DNA of 64,000 nt from contig VWZS01000184.1 of NCBI GenBank assembly GCA_013397075.1, positions 1,121,862 through 1,185,861 on the forward strand, in the 5' to 3' direction. This document shows positions 12,401-24,904 of this stretch, in pieces; the stretch's first letter is position 1; every line of letters starts with the position of its first letter. The position numbers and the translations under genes were made by a program. Under the pieces are notes generated by a model, which saw nothing but the letters and a program-made list of their open reading frames with translations, was not told the DNA's origin and did not search any database. Source of the DNA: Rhabdornis inornatus. Lineage: Eukaryota; Chordata; Aves; Passeriformes; Rhabdornithidae.

Positions 12401-15400
12401 ATCAAAATATGTACTATGTATATGCATTTGTACATATTTACAGCTCTTTTGTATATCTGACCAGAAAGACAATTAAATGCTTCTGATCTCTATGCACAAC
12501 ATTATGGAAAATATTATTCCAGAACATTATTTGTTTGTATGACCCCAAGAATAATTTCAAAGCAACATGTTCTGTTAATTGTCTTGAAACATATTTTTTG
12601 TTTATTTTTGGACAGGAGGCACTAGTAACAGATATTATATAGATTATGAATAACATGTAACTGTATAAAGAAAAAAATTAAGAACCATGCTAAAAACCTT
12701 TTTATTGATATTCCTCATCTAAAAAGTTTGATATTTGTTTCAGAAGGGTAGTTTTATTTGTTAACAGATCGGTGCATTAAAATTGAGCTAGAAATTCTAG
12801 AGTTCAGGTCATAATTTCTACTTTGTATTTGAGTCAGAGAATGGATGTTTTTACATAATACTAGTAAGAAGTTGCACATCAAATCTTATCTAGAAGTCTT
12901 CATTCAGAAGATTTGTTTTTTGTGTGCCTTAAATGGTTATGGACATTTGCTCTGCATTTCTTTTGGGTATTTCTACTCAGACTTGAAGAAGGCTCACTCA
13001 ACTTTCCTTGGCATTTTACCCTATATTCTGACATTTAATTAATCTTTTCAGTGACTACTGCTGATTTCCCACCGTATGGAACAGCTTTCAAGTTCCTGTT
13101 TAATTTTGAAGTAAAAATAAAAGCAAGTCTTTCTTTCAATATGTATCTCAGAATTTTTGGAACATTTGTTCTCAGTTTTCAGGGTAACAGGATTTTATAC
13201 TCAGGAATAGCTAGGGGCAGAGACAAAAGTTCGATGCAGTCAAAATGCTCTTTCTCAGTTCCTGTCTCCACACAGTTTTCCATTTATTCTTGAGTAATAT
13301 TATATGTAAATACACATTCATATTCCTTTTGAAGAGGATTCAGATGTAAATGCTTAGAAACAAATTTTGAGATGCTTTCTGTTGTGTGGTTGTTCATTTT
13401 TTAACCTGATTTCCTGTGCAAGAGTACCCGGGTGGTTGTGTTTGTATCTGGACCTGTGGTGAGACAGGTTTAATGATGGACATGGGGTATACATAGCAGA
13501 AGAGGAAGAAGGTTGTAGAAATGCTCCACCAATTAATGAATCACTGCATACGGCCAATTTTAATTCCTCCTTCAAGAATTTTTATTCATTCTCTTGCATT
13601 TATTGGCTAATCCATCTTCTGAAATTTTCCTCAGTCATTTTAATAATCTGTGTGTTGTATCTACTGTATTACTTCATTTACATTTCCATGAAGAAAGGTT
13701 GCAGCTCTGATTTCCATCTACTTTTATGGCATAAGCACCAACTTAATATATCAGTGTTTCTTATTGAAGTTTTTTTACCAACTTTCTTAACTTTTAAAAT
13801 AACATGGTGTAATAAAATAAAATGTATGTAATTTACCTGGAAAGAATTTTTTTAAATGCACCTCTCAATTTTACCTCAAGTTAAGATGGAAGAAAAATAT
13901 ATCCTTTCAACTGTCTTCAAGTTACTTTCAGTTTGGGATAAAATGAAATTGTGAAATTTTAAAATAAGCTTAGACTTTCTGGGTTCTTATCTTAATTTAT
14001 TTAATTATATTCTCAATGGAAAAATTGCCATGCGTTTTGATAACCTTAGCTCTGACCTCTCTTACCCCAGCCCTGTAATGTGAGATTAAACTCATTACAA
14101 AATGTAATAATCTCTGTTAATAGCTTAATCTAGATAGTCTATGAGGAGATGAATTACTAACACCTTATTTTGAATATGGAGTAAGGAAATCTTGGATTTC
14201 TTTAGGGATATACATTTTCCAGTCTTCAATTTCAAAGATGTCTTTGAAAAACCTCTAAGGTTCTCATGCCATTTATGAAATATTATTAAACATAGTATGC
14301 CATATATAAAACCCACAAATTCAGTCCCTACTATGAAAATACTACATTTGTGCAGTTTTCTATTTGAAAAAGCTATTTGGACCAGTCAGCCTCATGGTCT
14401 AAAGTGTAGATATATTCCTATTCCCAAAATTTATGGAAATGAAAGAGCTAGCTGTTGCTGTTAGGTCCCTTTTGTAATTACTTTTCCCTTGAAGGAACTA
14501 GTACCTGTTACTGAGCTATTTATTTTTTTATATATATCTCAAGGTTTTGCATTTATTTATATATATGCAAATTCTACACAATAAAAGTTTTGGAACTAGT
14601 TCTCCGTGCTAATTTTGCATTTATTTTGGTACAGCTAATTATCTTAATTTGTGAGAGAATAAATCATGTCCTTTTAACCTACTCAGATTTGGAAAAATGC
14701 CATCTCCATTGAGTGTGTTTTAATAATAGTGTGTAATGTGTAAAGCTGCTTATTCTGTATTCTGACCCTTGAAAGACCTGATTACATGACAGCATCCATA
14801 GAAAAGTCTTGAGTTGAAGCTGATGGCCAAGTTTAAAGAAGATATAACAAGCACATGTGAAAGCTACATATGAAATATAAATCTGAAAATAATGTTCCAG
14901 TGTAAAATCAAGCACCATTAAATCCTGCTCTTCCCCCACCCCTGAGAATTCCACGTCTTAGCAATATTGATCAGATATAAAGAGGACTGTGAGTGCTTAG
15001 AAACTCTAAATGTCTTCTGTGCTGTATACCTAGATTTTTTTGAATTGAAAAAAGAAACCCGATGAATTAGAGTTTCGCTGTGTGAATGCTTTTGGTTGTT
15101 AAAGTTTCCAGTAGGACTAGTTATCTTAGATTGCTGAAACAATTATTCTGAATTGATGGGTGGTCTTGAGAAAATGTTTTCAACTGGTAGCTTTTAATAG
15201 GAGGAGAGTATAATTGTAATACAGCACAGTCCCTGTACGGATGCCGGAATTTAAGGGGCTGTTAACCTTTTCGATTTTTTAATGTGCTCTGTCCACGTTC
15301 TAATCATTCGCGTTCGTTACACTTAGCCAAGTCGGAGAGCATACGGTCGCACAGCATCTGACTGCTGCCGCCTTAAGGTGCCAGACTGTGACTGGATCAA

Positions 15401-18400
15401 GGTGTATGAAGTGTAGCGTTTTGCTTAGAGAAGATGGAACAGCGAGAGCGCACGATGCGAAGTGTCAAAGCCGAGAGATGGACTCCGAGCGTTCCTCGCC
15501 GGACGCGGCGGTGCCGGGGCAGGCTCCGTGCGGCACACGCGGGCGCGGCCGCCCTCTGCTGACCAAAGCGCGCACGGCAGCGCTGCCCGCCCCAGCCTCC
15601 CCTGCCGCCTTCGGGCCAACCGGAGCAGCGGCCGAATATCCGCGGCTTGGCTTCATTGCTCTGCGTCAACACTCGTTCTAAGAACAAACATCAGACTGAA
15701 GAATATTTAGGCACAGCAGTGTAGTTTACCAAACCGCGAAAGTGTTAATGAAAGCCGGATTTACAGTCAGCAGGGTATTAAGAATGAGTCAGTTCAGGAA
15801 TTCAAGAATGTTCAGTTTCTCTCATTGGGATCATTTGAAACAGAATGTGTTATTACAAATAGAGTGAATTGTTGGCATTCAGGCAAACCAGGATACAGCT
15901 GAATAAGAAGACACACTTAGGAAGGTTATGAAATCTGTGATAGCACTTGACAAAATGAGTGCCTTACTTCAAAAAACTGAGCCCTACTCAGTGCAGTTGT
16001 GGAAATAGCTCACTTAGAGTTTTTATTGCAGTAGACAACTAGACAGAGCTAAGCACCTCTAAAATCTTGGAGAGGACTCTCGAGCTTCAATGTGAGTATC
16101 CAGACTCAGATGATGTTGAGTCTGGAAAAGGGAACAATATAAAATGGATGAATAAATGAGGAAGAGGGAAAAAGAACAGGATGAGTCCTCTTTTTTTTTT
16201 TTTTTTTCTTTCTTTCTTTTAGCATTACAGATATTTCTATTTGCAAAAGGGAATTCTGATTCCAAAGTGATAAGTTTATTTCAAAAAGCATGAATATTAA
16301 TTTATTAATAGTGTGTTAAAGAAAAACCAGGCAAGTCAGAAGGGTAATTTCAAAGCATATTAAAAGTATTCTGCTTTTAAGAGCAGTTAAACCTCTGGTT
16401 TTGAGTATGCATCAAAACACTACAAAATGTACTTGAGCTTCTCTTTCACTGGACAGTGACCTGTATTTCTTCTTGAGTTTTAAAATTTCTGCTGTTTTCA
16501 ATGCATTGGAGATGGCCTGATTTATGTAAGAATACAGAGAAGTAATTGTAATTTGTTTCTTTGAGGATACAGTCAACACTATCTAAAATTATTTGTTGAA
16601 ATCAATATAGAAATGATGTAATTCAGTTCCATAAAACTTCAATATTAACATGATACCAAATACTTCAGATTGCTCAAAGGTTCAGTTTCATGAAGGATGA
16701 ATATGTTTTTTGCCAAAGGTGAGGCAGAAAATGTTATTGCAATCAAATTAACTATTTTCTGCTAATTACTTCTGCATAAGTCAAATGGAGTGGACTAAAT
16801 AAGTAAAGTTTATTTCAGTTTTAGGAATTTAAGCAGACCAGTCCTCCCCCTGCATTACTGCTCAATTGTAAAATTAATAAAACCTGTAAAAGGTTGTTAG
16901 TGCTTCAGAAAATGTTTTCAAGGTTTCATTCTTGCTCTTGCAGCTAAACCAGTGATGAGACCATGTTTGAAAATTGATATCAAAAAAAGCAGGGAGGTGA
17001 CTTTTTTACTAAATGGTTGCTTTATATATTTTTGTGTTTTCTTTGCTTTTACCACCTTTGAATTTACTGATTAAAAGAATGAGAAAGATATTGATTAAAC
17101 AGTGTACCATACTGTACGCAAGATTTGGTAGGTTTGACATTAATCAAGTCAAGTTTGTAGAGAAACATATTTGTGCAGACCATTGCTTGAGTACAGGGAA
17201 TTAAAGCAAGATGCTTGCTAAACCTGAATTTACTTGTTTTGATTCATAGTTATATTAGCTTAAGGTGGTTACCTGGAGTGCTGAGCAGTCAAGACTTTGA
17301 ATCATAGGAATTAGGACACTTAAGAAAGAAGAAACATTTACAGATTCCAAAGTTGCTCTTTGTGGTTTTAGTGTTAAAGATTAAGGTAGGTAGATAAGGA
17401 TGTGTCGCTTTATTTAGCCTTTAAACACAGATTAGTAATCTGTTATTTCTAGGGACTATAGGGAGGGTTTAACAGATTATTGAAGAAAGTCGTGGGGGTT
17501 TGGATAAGTGCAGCTGACTGTATAGTATAATCCATATAATTTTTTTTAATAAATGATGGAATGCTACTAACCATTTTTGTTAGGCAAACCTTGTTTTTGT
17601 CATCCTGCAGCTGAAAGATGTATTATTTGAATTTTAGTATTTTTAAATATTTACTGTTACATACCTCTTACACCTAAGTGTAGGCTGCAATTAGTGGAAA
17701 CTTATATAATATACTAGTATTCAAGGCTTAATAAATTAATTTCAGAGCATGTATTAAGAATAGGAAAGAAAATTTTTATGTTTATGGTGCAAATTAAAAC
17801 CCAAGTCCCTCTCAAACATGCCTACCATGAAATTTCATTGTAGTCAATGTAGTGTTTGGCAGTGCAGAACCAGGCTGATTACTGATATATAATTACCTTT
17901 GTGGAGGAATTTGGTTGCAGGGGGAAGTCTGTCCTAAGACTCTGCCTTAATACCTCAACAGCATTAAAGCAGGGCACTTAAAGGCTATTCATGAGCAATT
18001 ATTTCTAATGCACTTTAAACTGTAATTGAATAAAAAATGGCTGCACGAGACTATTTTGAGAAATCTTTGCCATTTTATAACATTTAATTATCAAATTTTG
18101 CATTTCAGTATTCTAGCATTTTAAAAGCTCTCGTTTTCAAAGTAATGTACATCTTATAGTGCTAAAAGAATTGTTCTGTTGCTACAGTAATAGCTGCAGA
18201 AGATAACCTTTCCTAAAATTTAAGCATCTGGGGCAGGAACAGCAATATTGTTGTTCAGATTGTATTTCAGTAACCAAAAGAGTTCTTGTTGTTTTCAACT
18301 TTTTAATTAAATTAAGATTTTTCTCATAAGATAATGAATTATACCTTGTGGCCCAAAATGTGATGTATAGACTTTGAATCATTCTCTCATTCAAGAAATG

Positions 18401-21400
18401 AAGTATTTTAAAAACTTGTCAGCTTTTTACCATGCAAGTAGACAATTGATGGTATAAGCCATTACTTTATTGAGAACCATTAGCTATTTAAAACTCTGTG
18501 CATAAATTAAAGAGGAGCTAAATGGATTTGCAGTTGTTGCCATTAGTAGCATTTTAAATTATACAGGCAATTATTGTGTGCATTTTCATTATCGTAGAGC
18601 AGCCCCTTTGCAAAACTATTGTGGTTTTCTTAGACATTATGTACAAATTTCCCCTTGGAGATTAAAATTTCCAATGGTGTGTTTAATTTTGTTAAGTTGT
18701 TTCAAATAGAACAAATATTATGACAAGTAGAAGAAAATTTGTTTTGCTAATATGGGAAATAGCAATAAACATGGAAAATTACTCCAATTCTTAATTCATC
18801 TATTTCTAATATTTTCATAGTTATTCTAGTTACTATTTTCCAAAGAAAAGAAATAGCTTTCATAAGATGGCATATTTTATAAATGCTTTGATAAAATCAC
18901 AGTATAGTTAAAATGAAGTTTATTCACTTTTCCAATATTCAGATGAATTTTAGAGAATGTTAGTGAATTTTTGCATGAAATTTATCTGGATAGTTCAGCA
19001 GTGTTTCATTAGTTGACTGCAGAAATTGTTTAAGTGGAAAGGCACAGAATTAAACTAATTAAGTATCTTTTAGTACATTGGACTAACTAGTTTTTGAGAA
19101 ATGGAGAATGCATTTCTATTAGAACTTTCTTTGGCTGTCTTCTTAAGTAGGATTTTGCAATTGTCTTCACTTACTATAGTAAATAAAAATACTAAAATTT
19201 ACTGTAGTGAAGCAGCAAATCAAGTGTTCTTGAGCAAAAGATTTATTGTGTGAAAAAAATTTCAGCATCAACTCTTTTATTGTCATAATACCTCTCCAAA
19301 CACATTTTTGTTGGGTCCCAAACTTAAATTCACATCTCTCTTCATCAATTAGAAAGGTATTAATGCTTTGAGTTAGATACATATCAGTGTGCAGTGGACT
19401 AAATTTAATGTTTCTGTCCTAAAAGTGGCATTCTTTCCAAAGAAGCTCTTTATTCGTTTCTGTTCTGGGGTGGTGTTTTTTATGGGGGTGGAGAGGGGAG
19501 AGATAGGCTTTCACTACCATGATGCAGGGGAAAAAAGTGTGAGGTAGTAGTTATGCATATTGCAAGACAGTGATTCTTTATTTTATTACAAAAAAAGACC
19601 AACTCTAGAAGGCCAGATTAAATCATTCCTTTCACTTTTTAATGGGATTTGGATGAATAGAGTAAAATATGCACTTTGCATTCATTGATAGCATCTTTAG
19701 GTTGAGGTAATTGAGTCTTTTTTCCCTGACTGAATGAATAATGACTTCATCTGATCCTCAGCGAGGCCTGAAACTTAGGCTGCCTTTGTCAACGCAAAAA
19801 GATCTGGGCTTTGAAACATGCTCTACTTCCCTGGCTTCATTTTTCTTCATTTTAATCCAAAAAACCTATTTTTCTCAATAATTCAAGCATAAACTATGTA
19901 GTAGTTGAAGCAGCGGAAATTGCAAGATATTTGTCCTCGTTGTGCTGCTTTTTAAATGCAGCTGATAAATCAGCCGCTGTGGTCTTCAGCTGCCTGGTTC
20001 TCTAGGGAAGGGACAGCCATGTGTAAGCAAGATTGCTGGAATTTTTAAGAACTATATTTAAAGTGCTTCTTTTGCAGACTGTTTGTTATCTAAGGAAGTG
20101 TTATGTTCTACTGGTCTTAATGGCAAGACTTGGAGATAAAAGGGACATCTGTGATGGGGCCTAGGAAACTCTTCCTGACATAATTTTCCCACATATTTTA
20201 CTGGCTACTAGAGCATCCCAAAAAGTGGAGTAAAAATACCCTAGCTTACATCATACATTATTGAAATGGTGAGAGTCTTAGTTACATAGCTTAAATATAT
20301 TTTTTTCATGAGAAACAGTGGATGAAAGATAGCTTCTCCTAATGTTTTACTTAGAATCTTTCTAAATAAATACCTTTTTATTCATGTGAAGTTGAAGCTG
20401 TTTCACTATATTGCTTTGAAAATGGATATTCCACTTGATTGTTTATTATTGTTATATTGGATAAGTGAAAGCTTTCTAGAATTAAAAATAATTTCTGTGG
20501 CATTAGTTCAGATTTACAGATTGGGATGAGAGCGTAGTGACAAGTCTCAGTGCACTTGTCACATGAATGAGAAGTCAAAGGCTCCATCCCATGTGCGCGT
20601 TGGTTCTTGAATCTAACAGGGATTTGATCTTCTAGCAGTCAATGAGCTCCCTACAAATATAATACACAGTGCCAGTATTTTTGCTGCATGCATGACGGAA
20701 GAAAATTGTCCCTGTTCATTTGTTCATCTGTAATTGTTTTTCCTCCTTGCCCTTCTGTATTTCTGTCCTAGAACAAAGAATGGAGAAGGGATGTATCAGA
20801 CTTGAAGGCATTCAAAAGGCTTGGCTGGGACAGTTCACATTGGTTCTGGGAAGTGTCGATGCCACAAAACCAGGGAACATCTTTTGTGTGCAAGCATTGG
20901 AATAACAATCAATGCAATTATCAAAGTTCAACTAATTGTTACAAGTGCATGGATTTTTAATAGGGAAGAATAACCAAAGCAAATAATCACTTATTGTTTG
21001 CACTGCAGAAGCATAAATTTAAAAAAAACTCCTGAGTAACTTGATTTCTTTTTTTTCCTCCAGGTTGGCTTGCTGGACCTGGAGCTGAATCAACTGACCA
21101 AAGCCCTGTTTTTGGCCTTAGTTGCACTATCAGTTGTTATGGTAACTTTGCAAGGATTTGTAGGCCCATGGTATCGCAACCTTTTCCGGTTCCTCCTCCT
21201 GTTTTCCTATATCATCCCAATCAGGTATGTATAAGAATGAAAGCAAAATACAGTTGTCTAATTTCTCTAATTTCACTGTATGTGGATTTCTTGAAATTTA
21301 TACTTGCTTCTCACTGCAAAGGAAATTGATCTTATCAGGAAGCTGAAGGAGAAGGTGCCAACAAATCTGCTGATTCTTGAAGGATCACTATAAAGAAAAC

Positions 21401-24400
21401 AATACTGTTGTATTTTTTTTTGTGTAATGTTCATCTTGCTGGAGTAATCAGGTTATCTAATCCTTTGCTAGCATAAATGTATTAATAAGGATACAATGTT
21501 GGTATATGAGAAAGCAGTTTCAGGAAGCGTGCTGTTCAATGAACTGCTAGCTGCATTATGGAATTTTATTTTTAATGCCTTAAATACTAAAAATATTCCA
21601 TTTCTCTGGTTAAAATACAGACATTTTACCTCAATAATGATTAATTTAAATTGGATGGCTGAATAATGTAAGCACTCTTTTACAATGAGAGGCGTTTTAA
21701 CATGTGTAACCAAGTAGAGACTTGCCCTGAATTAATTAATTCATTAAGCATGAGTACTGTATATTCAAATTGCAGATAAACTGGAACGCGAAATAATATC
21801 CATGTGTGTAATCAAGTCTTCTGTGGACACAGAAGTGAGAACACTGACTCTGAAATGAATGATTTTCTTTGCACGGGTATTGCCTTTGCAAAATGGAAAT
21901 ACTGTTTCCTGTTAAAATACCCAGTGTTTAGATTAAGGTAATTGTTAATTTTAGATCCTCTTTAGAACTGTTTAGTTTGAGATACATCATTCAGTAAGCC
22001 CAGTGATCAGCCAGAGTTAGCAACATCTCAACTGTAGCTAGATTTAAGACCTGTCCCTTCAGGCATGCACACAATATTTAAGTTCACATAGTAAAGAAAA
22101 GAAAAATAACAGGAGGATTTAATTAGGCCTTTTAATCTAAGCTTACATTACTTACACGTTACTGTGATCGCATTTTTTAAATACATGTCTGTATTTTTTA
22201 AGTATATGTGTGAAGGAAATTGTATCATATTTGACATATGGGATACTCAGGAAGCCTCTGTCTTAACATTTTATAACTTAAGGGACTTTATTTTTATAGT
22301 ACTTTTGTGTTGCAAGAGAAACTGATTCTGTGGGAAGTTGAAGGAGAAGGTTCTGGCAAATCTGCTGGAATCACAGTTTTGGGATATCTTTCTCTAAACG
22401 CTGTCGTTGTCATAACTCCTTTACTGCTTGTATGATGCTGTTCAGTCATGTTGCCCCCTCCCCCTACACACACAGTTACTGACTATTAAGCAATTTATCC
22501 ATGTGAAGAGGCAAAAAGGCCTCCATTCAAATTGTTAAGTCAATGTTTTACTGAGAGATGTACTTTAAAACTTCCAGGGGAGGGGAAAAAAGTGCTAAGG
22601 ATATAAAGGATCACTTCTAACTAACGGATAACTTTTAACCATTTTAATCTTCGTTGCTGGATGCAAGAGGATTAAGGCCATATAGGTGTTGTAAGTAAAT
22701 TTTATTCTGTATTGAAGGTTCAACATAAGCCATTGAAGAAACATGTTCACTGAGCAGCTCATTTTCAATGTGAGAGTTGTTTAGTGGAGTAGTTGTGACA
22801 TAGCTTTTCTCCAAAAATAATTTCTAGCATGTATCTAATCCAATTTACAATTGTTTGTGGAAGGTACTATAAAAACTAAGAGCATTAGAGAATATGATTG
22901 GTTTTGTTCATCAGACAGGGATTTATCAGTGAATGTTTCCCTCTGTAGAGTTTTATCTGTTTCTTTACCAAATTTTCTTCAGCTGGGATCTTCATAAATA
23001 CAGGGTTGCTTCCCACACTGTCAGCAAAATGAACAACTCAATCATGCTGGTGCTCGAATATGACTACACTTCCGTTCCTCTCTTCTGCATGTTAAGCATG
23101 GAGATGACTTAATTTTTAGGATGTATTTTGAGTGTAAACTCTCAAAGATGAAAATTACAAGGCAAATGACATTGAAGCACCAAGTGTTGTATCCACCCAT
23201 TCTTTTTAAAATAGCTATATGAGGGAAATAATGAACTTTACAGACGGAAATGAAACATCAGAGATTAGGATTCACTGGTACAGGCAAAGCATATCTGGAC
23301 TCAGGCACACACAGTGAAATGTATTGCTTGATTGAGTTTTAGAGAATTCAGGAAGTTTCTAATTGCAGAGCTTTTTTGGAGTTTTGTTTGGCTTTTGGTT
23401 TGCAGGGCAGGGGAACTTCCAGGTATACAATAAAAATAGTTTTTCATGGCTAGACGTGTTTGGTAAAGACCATCAGGAAGATGATGATAGAATTAGTAGA
23501 GTTTAACTGATCTCTGTGCAGCCTCTCCTGTAGTTAATACGAAGAGGAACTTTTCAAGTGCTTCAGAAAGAAGCTGGTTCCTTGTGATTTTGCTGCATCC
23601 TAAATACTCATCTAGATCAATGTTACTTCACTTTGTGCAGGGTATTACTGTGGGGTATGCAAGACTTAAGAAGTATAAACATAAAACAACTGTAAAAAAA
23701 CCCCTAACAGTGAAGCAAAATAAAAACCATCCCAACAAGCAGCACTTACCCACCCCTCACCTCCAAAAAATGAGCTCCCAACACTGAACATGTTCTGTGG
23801 TGTACAAGGAATCGAGAAAAATAGAGAAAAAGTAGTAATAAACATATATCGAAAGCTTAGTCCATCTCTAAACTCTTTGTAAGTTAGAATCATTATGCAC
23901 AAAACGTTTTGAATACCACCAGAAACGTTTGGCCTTTAAAAGTGTTTCTGTCATTGATGTTTTCTTTTTGCATATGGAGAAACCATAGCCTAGGGAGCCT
24001 CCATAGGTAATCTGCTGCCCTATAAAGTTAATCTATTTTAATTTCTTAAGATTTGTCAGGGAAGGAGGATATAAAACAAGTCCTTGGCAGACTGTCCAAA
24101 GCAAAGTGAATCTCTCCAGGATTATCTTCATGCAATTTCTGAGTTTTTCCATGTGTCCTCAGCATTTTTAGGCTTTTTTTCTAGTTGGCTCTAGCCAACT
24201 AGACTGTATCACCTTGTGCAGTTGTCACATAGCAAGCTAACAGCGAGCATGTGTCCTCAGGTATCTCCATGCTGCTGCTCTTTGTGATACCAGTGTGGAA
24301 GTTCTTAAGTCTGTGATGTCACCTTTACTTTTTAAATAAAATGTTTTTCTTGAACAACTTGTATTTTTTGGATTGTCTGTTTTCTGAATGACAAGGGTCA

Positions 24401-24856
24401 GAGGGCAGTAACAGTGATGCTAATGAAAAGCCAGCACCCTGGGTGAGGGAAGATATTTTAATTTTAAGTGCAAGAGAATAGAAGAGATTTAATCAATATG
24501 GGATGCAAGATACCAACCACTGCAGAGATGAAAATTCCAAAGTGTGTGTATATGGGTACAGGAAAGATGTTAAGGCTGTTAGAGAGCTTTGTCACAAAAT
24601 TATTCTGTTCTTTTCCCTGGCCTTGAGTAGTAGCATGTCTTTATCAGCTCGCTTGAGCTACCATAGCAAATGGTTCAGAAAGTCCAGGCCAAAGGAAAGA
24701 CTTAGTGATAGCACTGCCGCACAAACTGGATCACCTCCACCACCAATGGACTTTGTTCATTCATTGTCCAGTCATCTTTACCACCTTGAAAGGCAAAGTG
24801 AGCTGCACTTTGTGTTGAGGTCTTCTGTATGTTTGGGTTTTGTTTAAACAAACAAA

Positions 24857-24904
<48 letters not shown>

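Larger units (their letters stand above)
2031..21063 (+). other. ATP9B: ATP9B intron, 19.0 kb
   Basis: The largest intron in the window. It contains the N-bounded exact duplication (5508-6113 and 6629-7234), a poly-C tract and GC-rich block (6427-6625), a 19-base T run (10015-10033), a CpG-rich island (about 15237-15675), a T/TTTC tract (16188-16220) and a 62-codon acceptor-linked open frame (20772-20957). The remainder is AT-rich unique-looking sequence in which I recognise no gene, RNA gene or transposon. Confidence 0.85.

Noticed and set aside
15388..15710. Five overlapping open frames on both strands in the CpG-rich island
   Set aside because: GC-rich sequence has few stop codons in any frame. 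The Ala/Arg/Pro-rich translations have no domain, and none connects to an ATP9B exon.
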